Source of the DNA: Bacteroidota bacterium
Lineage (GTDB): Bacteria; Bacteroidota; Bacteroidia; AKYH767-A; OLB10
Direction: 5' to 3'
Length of the DNA stretch: 17,251 bases
Assembly: GCA_016713445.1 (NCBI GenBank)
Contig: JADJPB010000003.1
Coordinates: 1 to 17,251, forward strand
The position numbers and the translations under genes were made by a program. The notes under the pieces are model-generated. The model had not been told where the DNA came from and made no database searches. It saw only the letters and a list, made by a program, of their open reading frames with translations. Shown in pieces: positions 1 to 9,211 of the stretch (position 1 is the stretch's first letter; each line of letters starts with the position of its first letter).

Positions 1-3000
1 AAACCATTTTCATTAAAGTCATCCAAAATTATTTGCGAGTGTAAAAGTTGATGTACTATTATTTACAATTGTAGCATTTCCATTAAACACATTTCCCTCT
101 ACTGAAGTATTATTCCCAGCACCATTTCTCCCAATGAAACGGCATCATTAAACAAAGTTCCATTCAAAAACATTTGTGGAAACTCGCATTCACAGTGCCG
201 TGAAAGACAGATCCAATGTTAAAATCAATGCCGCATTCCCCAGAAGTTATTAAATTTAAAGGAGTATTTTCCTGCCTGTTTCAAACCGTTTTAAAAATTC
301 AACTCACCACCTGTAAATCCATTTGATCCAATGATTTCCCTCTTTTCCCGCGGCCAATTGTGCAACACCATTGCCACTTCCAAAGCGAATACCACCGGCG
401 CCGGAAGAATTTAAATTACATTTCCATTAAATAAAGTAGCTGAATCTTATAAGCGCGAAATAAACAAAACCATTTCCATTGCTATAGGCAATCATCATCA
501 TTAAAGACATCTGCATTGGGTAAGAGCGAACGATAAATATCCTGGGCCAATATTGGTTATACCTATCGCTTGCATGAAAGTATTTGCGCCAGTACAATCA
601 TCATTCATGGATCCGGAGTTTAAGCAAAGCAACAGACTTATCAAAATAACATTGTTCAATCGAATTCCGCCACCCGCAAAATCCAAGGTTCCGTTCATCG
701 TGAGAGAGGGACCCAAATTTATTGTTGTTGCCGTACCCATCGTAAAATTTTGTGGATTTGTACCAAAGGTCATTCTAGCAATCGCTAAAATACCCATTTG
801 TAATTCAGAACTATTCTGTAATAATTCTTTTGCCCTCAGCCAAAACAGAAGTTCTGTCGCAGTTCCTATACGAATTTACCATTTCCCGAAGATTTTAATT
901 CAAGGTCTTCATTAAATTGTGTATTTATACCACGATGAGCTAAATAAATGATTTCCGTATTTGTTATTCGGCAGTAACTTTACCATGATAAACATCATTG
1001 GCAACATTAGAACTCAAGAAATACCTAGTACCATTGTTCGTAACCGATAGGCTTCCGTGAAACGTGCATCCTCCTGTACGGCATCATTTGATGTTCCCAC
1101 TTTACAAAAGAGACATCATCGGCAAAAGATCCCCCATTCAACGTGATTCCACCAGCTTCTACATTCAGTTTTCCTTCTATACTTACATCTGGTCCAAAAG
1201 TAGCAATCGAGGCTCCACCCAAATTCAAATTCTGCGTTGTATTTCCAAGTTGACTTACTCTGCCGATCATTAAATTTCCCACCTGTAAATCCTTCAGCTC
1301 CTGCGGTAATTGTTTTCCCAGCCAACGTTGCTGAGCCCGTACTTGTACTAAAAACGAACACCACCACCACCACTACTGTCCACTTCAATATTTCCATTAA
1401 TTGAGTATTTGTTCCTCGATGAGCAACGTAAATAATTCCAGTGCTTGCACTATTAAACGAAGAGAATGAATTAAAGACATCATTCGTTGAATTAGAAAGC
1501 AATAAATACCCGGTTCCGTCATTTCTTAAACTTACCGAATCGTTATAAACATTTCCGCCTGAACTGCATCATTTGTAGATCCTGTTTTTACGGAATTCAA
1601 TTTACCATTAAATACTACTCCTGAAAGATATAGTCCACCGCTGATTGAATTCACATCTCCATCAAATTCTGTATTAGGCCCAAGCGTTAGTGTAGCCGAA
1701 GAACCTAAAATAAAAATGATTTTGGTGTAGCATCTGCAAAAGTAAATCCAGAAAGTTGCAAAGTTCCACTTTCATAACCTTGTGCTCCTACTAGCAAATT
1801 TTTATTTGCTGCAAGAATTGAGGTTCCATTCGATCCTCCAAATCGAATAGCACCTGAAGAAACGCTATTCACATAAATATTTTGATTAAATGCATTTCCT
1901 GTACCGCGGTAGGCAATATGTATATGACCAGAATTTACAGAAGAGAAAGTCACATCGGCATTGAAAATATCAGGTATAGAATTCGACATTAAGATATATC
2001 CAGTTCCTGAATTTGTTATATCAGTAGTTCCATTAAAAATATTTCCTCCTGTCCCTGAATTACTCACAGCACAATTTTTTTCTGCCGTAAATTGACCATT
2101 AAATATGGCTCCATTCAAGCATAACCCTGGTGAAACTATCGTCACATTTCCATTAAATGTAGTTGATGGTCCTAATTGTAGTATACCTGTCCCTGTAAGT
2201 TGAAAATCTTGATCGTTTGACCCATCAAATGTGATCTTACTTATTTGCAATAAACCATTTGAAAAGCCTAGGCTTCCTGGCTTAATTGTTTTTCCGCTTG
2301 CAATTGTTGCTGTACTTGGCTTGCTCCAAAACGAACTCCACCTGTTCCTGAACAATTCACCAACACATCATCATTAAATGAAGTATTCACACCATTATAC
2401 GACATGTAAATAGCTCCATTGCCTTGAGCATTTATTTCCAGCGGAGCTTGATAAACATCGCGGGTGCTATTTGAAAAAATAATATAAGATGAACTTGTGT
2501 TCGTAATTGAAGTGGCTGCATTAAACGTATTATTTCCAGGGCAAGCATCATTCCCAATATTATTCTTTGTAAAATCGACAACTCCATTAAAAGTAGAATT
2601 ACGAATAGATAATCTTCCTGTATTTACAGTTAATTTCGAATTCAACGTTGGCCCGCCGGATCCATTTCCAAAAACCGTATTGTCACCAGAAACAATAATT
2701 TCAGATCCTGAAACATTCTCATTAAATGTTCCGCCAAAAAAATTAGCTATGCCGTTTATCGTTAATTTTCTTCCGCGTAATTGAATTACACTGCCGGCAT
2801 TTGAAGTAAATGAATTCGTAACGGTAACATCAAATCCATTAAAATCGATTTGAGCATTTGTAGATAAATTTAATCCATTCAAAGTCACATGATCATTCAC
2901 AATTGGAATTCTTGGTGTTGATGGAATGGTAATATCATCTGCACTAGAAGGTACACCAGATGGCGTCCAGTTAGACGCATTCGTCCACAAACTATCCGAT

Positions 3001-3181
3001 GAACCATTCCATGAGTAAGAAATTCCTGCTTTTGCATCTGAGTTCATTCCTAAATTCCAATACATCAGAGCGCAAAAAAATCCAAAAACAGATAACACAG
3101 ATCCTGCAATGATGTAACGCTGAACTTGACGCGTTTTCTGCTTATTGGCTACAACTAACCTAACTTTCTTTTCTTTTTCAT
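1..3181 (-). CDS. Large secreted beta-repeat surface protein, N-terminal part, frame-disrupted
   Basis: Probable cell-surface or secreted adhesin-like protein; exact function unknown. A start at 3181 gives M-K-K followed by a basic stretch, a hydrophobic helix (IIAGSVLSVFGFFCALMYW) and an AKA signal-peptidase-like site near residue 45. The frame is lost by one base in the A-run at 3160-3178; an internal start at 3098 would cut off the basic n-region. After the signal comes a WNG...W...NW segment followed by SGVPSSADDITIP, common at the start of Bacteroidota surface proteins. The rest is Gly/Asn/Ser/Thr-rich repeats with FNG, NSGTGYI, AYRG, IRFG, AANK and GAQGF-type motifs. The RFG motif recurs at about 2333, 1844, 1356, 870 and 388, a period near 486 bp (about 162 residues). 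At least five frame breaks occur (about 2340, 1710, 1540, 1290 and 950, more below 500). The C-terminus, where a sorting domain would lie, is outside the window. No close family name can be given. Confidence 0.75.
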
Positions 3182-3276
3182 ACCTAAAAATTCGAAATTT
3201 TTACTGCAGTTTACGTAAATCAGAAACGAAGGTTTCGACATAATACACTGATAAAGTATTATTTACAAATTATACA

Positions 3277-3293
3277 TTTTCATTTAATGAAAA
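3277..3293. promoter_or_regulatory. Inverted repeat in the divergent intergenic region
   Basis: TTTTCATT and AATGAAAA flank a single T, giving perfect 8-bp arms. It lies between the minus-strand surface-protein gene and trxB, about 60-75 bp before the trxB promoter box, so it could be an operator for either gene. In such AT-rich sequence it could also be chance. Confidence 0.25.
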
Positions 3294-3352
3294 GAAGCTG
3301 AAAGAACTCAAGACTTTCATCATATATTCCCCAAAAAACGGATGAATGCATG

Positions 3353-3360
3353 TACTTTTG
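3353..3360 (+). promoter_or_regulatory. TAnnTTTG promoter box of trxB
   Basis: TACTTTTG matches the Bacteroidota -7 consensus TAnnTTTG and sits 21 bp before the trxB ATG at 3382. That leaves a very short 5' leader. No clear -33 TTG element is seen at the usual spacing. Confidence 0.5.
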
Positions 3361-3381
3361 CATTCCAATTTCAACAACATC

Positions 3382-4308
3382 ATGACTACAGAAAAGGTTC
3401 AACTACTCATTATAGGTTCAGGTCCAGCAGGTTACACAGCAGCAATTTACGCAGCCAGGGCAGATTTAAAACCTTTGCTTTATCAAGGTTTACAGCCGGG
3501 TGGACAATTAACAATAACTACTGAAGTTGAGAATTACCCCGGCTATCCAGAAGGAATTCAAGGTCCGGAAATGATGATGGATTTTGAAAAGCAAGCCAAA
3601 AGATTCGGTGCTGATATTCGATTTGGATATGCGAGTTCTGTGGATTTTAGTGGAAAAATAAAAAAAGTAGTCATTGATGAAAACCACACCATCGAAGCCG
3701 ATGCAGTAATCATAGCTACTGGTGCTAGTGCAAATGGTTAGGACTAGAATCAGAAAAAAAATTCAATGGATTTGGAGTGAGTGCTTGTGCGGTTTGCGAC
3801 GGCTTCTTTTTCAGAGGGCAAGATGTAGCCATTGTGGGTGCAGGCGATACCGCAGCAGAAGAAGCATCCTACTTAGCTAAGCTCTGCAAAAAGTTTATTT
3901 ATTAGTTCGCAAATCGGAGATGCGTGCTTCTAAGGCCATGCAACATCGTGTATTGAATACACCTAACATCGAAGTAATGTTCAATCATCGAAACCGTCAG
4001 AAATTTTAGGTGACAAAGGAGTAAACGGAGTAAAAGTGGTGAAATAATATCAGCAAGGAAGAAAAAGTTTTGGATGTAACAGGATTCTTTGTAGCCATCG
4101 GACATGAACCCAATACACAAATTTTAAAGGTCAGTTAGATTTAGATGCGAACGGATACATCATCACTAAACCCGGATCTACTTACACCAGTGCTGAAGGC
4201 GTTTTTGCAGCTGGGGATGCTTGCAGGATCATGTATCGCCAAGCAGTAACAGCGGCTGGAACTGGATGTATGGCAGCGTTGGATGCGGAGAGATGGCTCG
4301 CACATTAA
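3382..4308 (+). CDS. trxB: Thioredoxin-disulfide reductase, frame-disrupted
   Basis: FAD/NADPH flavoenzyme that reduces thioredoxin in the cytoplasm. Reading across frames, it shows the FAD-binding GSGPAGYTAAIYAAR motif near residue 12, the redox-active CAVCDG near residue 137, the NADPH-binding GAGDTAAEEA and RKSEMRASK motifs, and the C-terminal TAAGTGCMAALDAE that closes the FAD site. Length is about 309 residues, normal for the family. The ATG at 3382 (MTTEKVQLLIIG) is preferred to the in-frame ATG at 3346, because the promoter box at 3353-3360 lies between them. Frame breaks fall near 3738, 3885, 3990, 4045 and 4125. Around 4218-4240 the reading GDACRIMYRQAV replaces the expected GDVQDHVYRQAV through two compensating indels. 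An intact gene is expected in the organism. It appears to be a single-gene unit. Confidence 0.95.
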
Positions 4309-4544
4309 TTCAGAATTCAGAAATTCAGAATTATTAATAGGAGTTAACAAAATTTAAACTAATAGCTATCGAGTCTGAATTAATCATAGCGCAAGAAATC
4401 TGAATTTGAATTAATCAAAGCGCAAGCAATTCCGGAATTCTTAATTCTGAATTAATCAAAGCAATTTGAATTTTAATTCTGAATTCTGAATTACTCTTAG
4501 CGCTAGCAATTCTGAATTCTTAATTCTGAATTTTGAATTCTGAA
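4309..4544. repeat. AT-rich interspersed GAATTC/CTGAATT repeats
   Basis: The whole trxB-ydcF interval consists of variants of AATTCTGAATT and its complement AATTCAGAATT, with several GAATTC palindromes. A longer unit is visible, CTGAATTAATCAWAGCGCAAG followed by an A/T-rich spacer, with related copies near 4374, 4408 and 4490 (the last as TACTCTTAGCGCTAGCAATT). No ORF is plausible. The two genes converge here, so the self-complementary repeats could form a bidirectional terminator structure; that is inference. Confidence 0.7.
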
Positions 4545-5311
4545 TTAAATAAAGCCCATCATCTTATACATCAAAATTCCGATCCACTCATGCAACAGCA
4601 AATCCCCACTGTGTTAGGTATTCGGCGTCAGGCTGAATGATTTTATCAAGTGTATTGATGTAAGTGGCAGAGCGAGTATCGACAGAAAACGGATCCACTT
4701 TTAAATTCACTTTTCAAAACACATCAACGAACGTCGCATGAAAGGCAGAGGTGATTAATAGAAATCGTTGGCCGTATTTATTTCCTTTTAAAATTCCTTT
4801 GGATAACGATGCATTCTCATAAGTATTTCTACTTCCATTTTCCAGGATGATATCATCCTCCGGAACGCCACTTTTCAACAACACCTTTGCTATTAATCCC
4901 GACTCCTTCCAGTCCTGAAAATTCACAAATCCAGATCCACCTGAGAGTAAAATCTTTTTAATTTTTTTATCATGATACAATTGCAGTGCTTGAAGGGAGT
5001 CGATCCACGCTGGAAGAATAGACAACTCGATCAACACTTTGATCGTAATAGCGCATACTTCCTCCTAAAACAATTCCAACATCATAAGGCTCCGATATTT
5101 TTTGAGGCGTTCCTGCAGGCACTTCCCAGGCCGACATCACTCTACTTATAAGCCAAGGATTAGTAAAAACGAGTAGAATTACTAAAGAAGCGATTCGTAA
5201 GCGCGACTTCCATTTCTTATTCTTCAATACGACTGAAAATAAAATACACAGGAGTATCCAAGCCAATGGCGTAATGAAAAAATCTAGAATTTTTGAGAGC
5301 AAGAAGAACAT
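4545..5311 (-). CDS. YdcF/SanA-family (DUF218) membrane protein, frame-disrupted
   Basis: Envelope-associated protein of the ElyC/SanA/YdcF family; biochemical activity of the family is poorly defined. The N-terminus (MFFLLSKILDFFITPLAWIL) and residues 38-55 form two membrane helices. The DUF218 domain follows, with GIVLGGSMRYY near residue 80, a QALQLYHDKKIKKILLSGGS block, the SRNTYENA motif and LLITSAFH near residue 195. The C-terminus, recovered in another frame, is LLLHEWIGILMYKMMGFI before the stop at 4545-4547, so the full protein is about 255 residues, normal for the two-helix subgroup. Frame breaks lie near 5005, 4720 (just after AFH), 4705 and 4605. The gene converges on trxB. Physiological role unknown. 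Confidence 0.85.
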
Positions 5312-5330
5312 TTAGAGAATGGTTACGAAT

Positions 5331-5523
5331 TACGAATCGATACGAAAGTACGAATTACGAATCAATACGAAGCACGAATCTATACGAAAGTACGTCGAGA
5401 GGCTTCGCGATACGAATCAATACGAAGCACGAATCTATACGAAAGTACGTCGCGAGGCTTCGCGATACGAATAAATACTAAAAGTACGAATCTATAGAAA
5501 GTACTTTCACGAGGCTTCTCGAT
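5331..5523. repeat. 55-bp tandem repeat, three copies with hairpin core
   Basis: Copies at 5357-5411 and 5412-5466 are 55 bp each and differ at one base (GTCGAGAGG versus GTCGCGAGG). A third, degenerate copy lies at 5467-5523, and a partial copy precedes the array (5331-5356). Each unit has several TACGAA/ACGAAT words and ends in a small hairpin; in copy 2 it is CGCGA-GGCT-TCGCG. No spacers separate the units, so this is not CRISPR. It sits just upstream of the minus-strand ydcF-family gene start. Confidence 0.85.
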
Positions 5524-5815
5524 AAGAATCATACAATATCCGAATTTATGAATGCAAGTTTCACACAATATTCGGAACTAACTAACCTTTAGACTAAGAC
5601 GATGACTACTAGCTGGAATCACACTCAATTTAAACTTCTAATTCGCTTCTAAAAAGCAATCGAAACGTTCACTGTTCCTACCGATAACTGTCAGGAAACC
5701 AACTGCCATCACGAAACCTCGTGACACCCAAGATGTACCGAACTTCGTATAGAATTCATGGCGTATCAATTTACCAATTAGCAACTCGCCAATCCACCAA
5801 TCCACCAATCCACCA
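5524..5815. other. Non-coding stretch upstream of mnmE
   Basis: No supported gene. It contains a small perfect hairpin (CACGA-AACC-TCGTG, 5710-5723), resembling the hairpins of the 55-bp array, and a short tandem run of AATCCACC units at about 5791-5814. Open frames here on the minus strand run into the 5' end of mnmE and show no family resemblance. Confidence 0.6.
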
Positions 5816-5833
5816 TCCCGATAGCTATCGGGA
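5816..5833. promoter_or_regulatory. 18-bp perfect palindrome upstream of mnmE
   Basis: TCCCGATAGCTATCGGGA is a perfect palindrome ending 20 bp before the mnmE promoter box at 5854. It could be an operator for a dimeric regulator or one copy of an interspersed genomic palindrome. The sequence alone does not decide. Confidence 0.5.
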
Positions 5834-5853
5834 CACCAATTCCTTTGAAAGCG

Positions 5854-5861
5854 TATCTTTG
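5854..5861 (+). promoter_or_regulatory. TAnnTTTG promoter box of mnmE
   Basis: TATCTTTG matches the Bacteroidota -7 consensus and ends only 4 bp before the mnmE ATG at 5866. Transcription starting about 4-7 bp after the box would begin at or near the start codon, giving a leaderless or nearly leaderless mRNA. Confidence 0.5.
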
Positions 5862-5865
5862 CCCG

Positions 5866-7268
5866 ATGAACATCGGAAGTAGAAAGACACCATCTGCGCC
5901 TTGGCAACGGCTCCAGGCATGGCTGCTTTGGCTGTAATCCGAATTTCTCCCCAAAATCATTTTCCATTATTGAGGAGATCTTTAGATCCATAAAAAGGAA
6001 AGAAGAAAGATTTAAAAAAGTAAGTCCCTACTCTATTCACTTTGGAAAAATTATAGATGGAGAACAGGTCATCGACGAAGTGCTAGTCAGTGTTTTTAAA
6101 GGACCGCATTCTTATACGGGCGAAGATACCATTGAAATTTCTTGTCATGGCTCCACTTACATTCAGCAATCCATTCTTCAATTGTTGATTCGTAGCGGTG
6201 CTCGGATGGCCGATCCGGGTGAATTCACACTTCGTGCCTTCCTCAATGGAAAATTAGACTTGAGTCAGGCCGAAGCAGTTTCCGACTTAATCTCCTCCCA
6301 ACATGCATCTGCACATAAAAGTCGCATTGCAACAATTACGAGGTGGCTATAGCGATACCATGCAACATCTCCGACAACAGTTGGTCGACTTTGCTTCCTT
6401 AATAGAACTTGAATTAGATTTTGCAGAAGAAGATGTTGAATTTGCAAATCGAGAAAAATTAACAAGTTTAGTGGAAGGATTACTTATTGAAATTCGACGT
6501 CTTCAAAAAGTTTTATCGAAGGAAATGTATTGAAATCGGGAGTGAGTGTGTTGATTGCCGGAAAACCTAACGTTGGAAAAAGTACTTTATTAAATGCATT
6601 GCTCAATGAAGAGCGTGCTATTGTGAGTGATATTGCAGGTACCACGCGAGATGTCATTGAAGATTATTTAGTCATTGATGGAATCCAATTTCGTTTTATG
6701 GATACAGCCGGAATTCGACATTCGGAAGATGTGATTGAACAAATGGGTGTTGAACGAACCCATCAACATGCAAGTAAAGCGGCCGTCATTGTATATGTAG
6801 CCGATCCCGAACAAAGTGATGTTGCTGAAATTGAAAGTGAAATTAAAGAACTTCAACTGCGCAGTGGAAATAATGATGCGCCGGTAGTGACAGTCATCAA
6901 CAAGAGTGATCAATATGCTTTTGAAAAACTGCTCAAGCAATACGAAACCCTTCCCAGCCTCGTCATCCTTTCTGCAAAAGAGAAGCTGCATATCGAAACG
7001 CTCAAAGCCAAATTAGCGGGCGCTGCCATGATTTCTACCGATCAAGCAGGCCAAACCATTGTCACCAGTGCTCGACATGCAGAGTCGCTAGCATTTAGCA
7101 GCTGTAGCCTTAGAAAAGTGATTGCAGGCATTCAACAAAACCTAAGCACCGATTTACTTGCTTTTTGAACTAAAAGATTCTATTTATCATTTAGGTTTGA
7201 TCACGGGTGCCATTTATACGGATGATCTTTTGGAGAATATTTTTAGCAAGTTTTGTATCGGAAAGTAA
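5866..7268 (+). CDS. mnmE: tRNA U34 modification GTPase MnmE, frame-disrupted
   Basis: MnmE works with MnmG to install the (carboxymethyl)aminomethyl group at C5 of wobble U34 in tRNAs. The start MNIGSRK is followed, after a frame break near 5893, by TICALATAPGMAALAVIRIS, the expected N-terminus. The tetrahydrofolate-binding N-domain continues with GPHSYTGEDTIEISCHGS and DPGEFTLRAFLNGK. The G domain begins near residue 230 with GKPNVGKST (G1), then GTTRDVIED (G2), DTAG (G3), NKSD (G4) and LSAKE (G5). The C-terminus ends in FCIGK, the conserved cysteine motif of the family, before TAA at 7266-7268. Length is about 467 residues, normal. Frame breaks occur near 5893, 5990, 6320, 6515, 7090 and 7156; the last is a T-run reading five instead of four (AFELKD lost). 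The mobile-element module starts directly downstream. Confidence 0.95.
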
Positions 7269-7393
7269 CCAGCAAAAACAAACCTCCACTATTCCGCTAA
7301 TAATAACCGTAAAACATTGATTTTATATGCTTTTCAGTAATTTTCATTAATTCATACTACCCGTTTACTATTCGTATCTTATGTATTTATTTG

Positions 7394-7401
7394 TACCTTT
7401 G
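7394..7401 (+). promoter_or_regulatory. TAnnTTTG promoter box before the mobile module, with TTGTACC repeats
   Basis: TACCTTTG matches the Bacteroidota -7 consensus, about 100 bp before the HTH gene at 7501. Two direct repeats TTGTACC (7391-7397 and 7402-7408) overlap it with an 11-bp period, about one helical turn, so a regulator bound there could block the promoter. That role is inference. Confidence 0.4.
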
Positions 7402-7431
7402 TTGTACCGCGAATGGATTTGCAAGGTATCA

Positions 7432-7445
7432 GGGACGCACGTCCC
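7432..7445. repeat. Short inverted repeat GGGACG-CA-CGTCCC
   Basis: Perfect 6-bp arms around CA, between mnmE and the HTH regulator of the mobile module. It could be part of a recombination core or an operator. The same sequence was not seen at the right side of the module, so an attachment site is not shown. Confidence 0.35.
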
Positions 7446-7466
7446 AATTCTTTTGCGACTGTTTGC

Positions 7467-7496
7467 ACTTAAATACACTTAACGCTACTTAACGCA
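7467..7496 (+). repeat. Three 10-bp direct repeats ACTTAAnnnn
   Basis: ACTTAAATAC, ACTTAACGCT and ACTTAACGCA follow each other without gaps and end 4 bp before the HTH gene ATG at 7501. The near-helical 10-bp period suits a protein binding one DNA face, for example the regulator itself or recombinase arm-type sites. Confidence 0.45.
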
Positions 7497-7500
7497 TCTA

Positions 7501-8057
7501 ATGAGCTCCAGATTTCAAGTACAACGTGTTTGTGAATTTTGCAAGAAGGAATTTATTGCCAAAACAACGGTGACGAAGTACTGCTCCCTTCTATGTAATA
7601 GTAAAGCGTTCAAAGAAAAAGGCGCAATGCAAAAGTGGAGGTCAGTAACCAACAAACATTAACCCATCGATTGAAACCAATCAATGAGATTAAAGCCAAA
7701 GAATATTTGACGGTTAAAGATGTTGCACAATTACTGAGCATTAACATTCGCACCGTTTACCATCTCATTGAATGCAACCAGCTCAAAGCACTAAAGATTT
7801 CGGAACGGGTAACGAGAATAAGAAAAGCCGACATCGAAAGTATGTTTGTCCATCATTCAGAAGAAACCAAAAATACACCCTTCGACATTGATAAAGTAAA
7901 AATTGAAGACTGCTACAATATGACGGAAATCCAAAAAATTTATTCCATTTCGGAGAAAGGACTTCACAACATCATTAAGAAAAACAACATTCCAAAAATA
8001 AAAAAGGGCTGGTATTCTTATGTACCTAAACATCTAATTCACGAATTACTAAGTTAA
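7501..8057 (+). CDS. Zinc-ribbon plus helix-turn-helix regulator of the mobile module, frame-disrupted
   Basis: Predicted DNA-binding protein of the type often encoded directly before tyrosine recombinases in Bacteroidota elements. The ATG at 7501 opens a zinc-ribbon-like segment (CEFCKKEF ... KYCSLLCN, a CxxC...CxxxC pattern, residues 11-37). A frame break near 7628-7635 joins it to a helix-turn-helix domain: EYLTVKDVAQLLSINIRTVY, then LIECNQLKALKISE and an RKADIE recognition-wing segment. A second winged-helix-like part follows (MTEIQKIYSISEKGLHNIIK). Total about 185 residues. A GTG start at 7635 would drop the zinc ribbon, so 7501 is preferred. It stops 5 bp before the recombinase ATG, implying one transcript. 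Likely role: control of recombinase expression or an excision accessory factor. Confidence 0.7.
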
Positions 8058-8062
8058 TTGAT

Positions 8063-9202
8063 ATGGCAATAAAAGTGAAAGTAAGAAAAAGGGAAATTTC
8101 CAATGGAAGAGATAGCATCTATCTGGACTACTACCCAGCTATTCCACACCCGAAAAATGGAAGGTTGACACGTAGGGAGTCTTTGAATATGTACGTTTTC
8201 CAAAATCCAAAAAATCCGTTGGATAAAAAACACAACAAAGAAACCTTAATTTTAGCTGAGCAAATCCGACAAAAGAGGGAGAATGAATTAAACAAACCAG
8301 AAGTTTACACGCCTTTCGAAAAAGAACAAGTTCGTCTAAACGAGATTGGAGAAACTAATTTTGTAGAGTATTTTGATTCGCTTGTTAAAAAGCGGAAAGG
8401 AACTAATTATGATAATTGGACTTGCAAGTATTTACCTTCACAAATTTTCAAATGGGGTCTGGAAATTTTCCGACTTAAATCTCAAAAAATGCGTTGAATT
8501 TAGAGAGTACCTACTCACTACCAAAGGAAACAAAAGAACTAAATCTACTTTATCAACTAACTCAGCTCTCTCCTATTTCAACAAATTTAAAGCAACATTA
8601 AAACAAGCCTTTAAAGATGGGTATTTAAATAGTGACTTAAATGGAAGAATCGAACCGATAAAACCAGAGGAAACGCACCGCAATTTTCTTTCATTAGAAG
8701 AATTAAATATATTGGTGCAAACTGATTGCCACATTCCATCGCTAAAAATTGCGGCTCTATTTTCTGCACTTACGGGACTACGTTTTTCCGATATTTCAAA
8801 ATTGATTTGGAGTGAAATAACTTTCCGCAAAGGAGATGGATATACCATCCAATTCAAACAAAAGAAACCAATGGTGCAGAAGTTCTGCCAATATCAGAGC
8901 AAGCCATGAGTCTATTAGGTGAAAGGCAAAAGTCGAATCAAAAGGTTTTTCCAGAGCTTAAATATTCAGCTTATAATAACAAATTCCTTCACCAATGGAT
9001 TGAAGAAGCTGGCATCACTAAAAAAATCAGCTTCCATAGTTTTCGACACACCTACGCAACTCTACAATTAAGTGGAGGAACGGATATTTATACCGTCTCC
9101 AAACTATTAGGGCATCGCAATTTAAAAACCACCCAATTATATGCAAAAGTCGTAGACGCATCTAAGCGAATAGCGTCAGAAAGAATAAAACTAACATTTT
9201 AA
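8063..9202 (+). CDS. Tyrosine recombinase (integrase), frame-disrupted
   Basis: Site-specific DNA recombinase that would integrate and excise the element. The N-terminal ~100 residues look like the arm-type DNA-binding domain of Bacteroidota integrases (MAIKVKVRKREISNGRDSIY ... LDYYPA). A SAM-like core-binding domain with YLHKFSNG and FREYLLTT follows. The catalytic domain carries box I arginine in TGLRFSDI, a candidate beta-hairpin lysine in IQFKQKK, HSFRHTYA (H-x-x-R), LLGHRNLKTTQ and the nucleophile tyrosine in TQLYAKV. Length is about 380 residues, typical. Frame breaks lie near 8420 and 8868; corrected, the RHRHY set is complete. No IntI-type extra insertion is seen between boxes I and II, so it is not an integron integrase. 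It is followed after 9 bp by the next gene. Confidence 0.88.
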
Positions 9203-9211
9203 AAACTTATC

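Noticed and set aside
5331..5523. CRISPR array
   Set aside because: Repeat units are directly adjacent with no unique spacers, and no cas genes are nearby.
5638..5991. Minus-strand 117-residue frame upstream of mnmE
   Set aside because: It covers the mnmE promoter and N-terminal codons on the opposite strand and has no family features; low-complexity WWIG repeats come from the AATCCACC run.
5866..7268. mnmE as a pseudogene
   Set aside because: All G motifs and the FCIGK end are preserved; breaks are single-base and one is a clear T-run error.
8063..9202. Recombinase as the integron integrase for the nearby attC-like sites
   Set aside because: It has an arm-binding N-terminal domain and lacks the extra insertion typical of IntI between catalytic boxes; it also sits in an operon with element genes.
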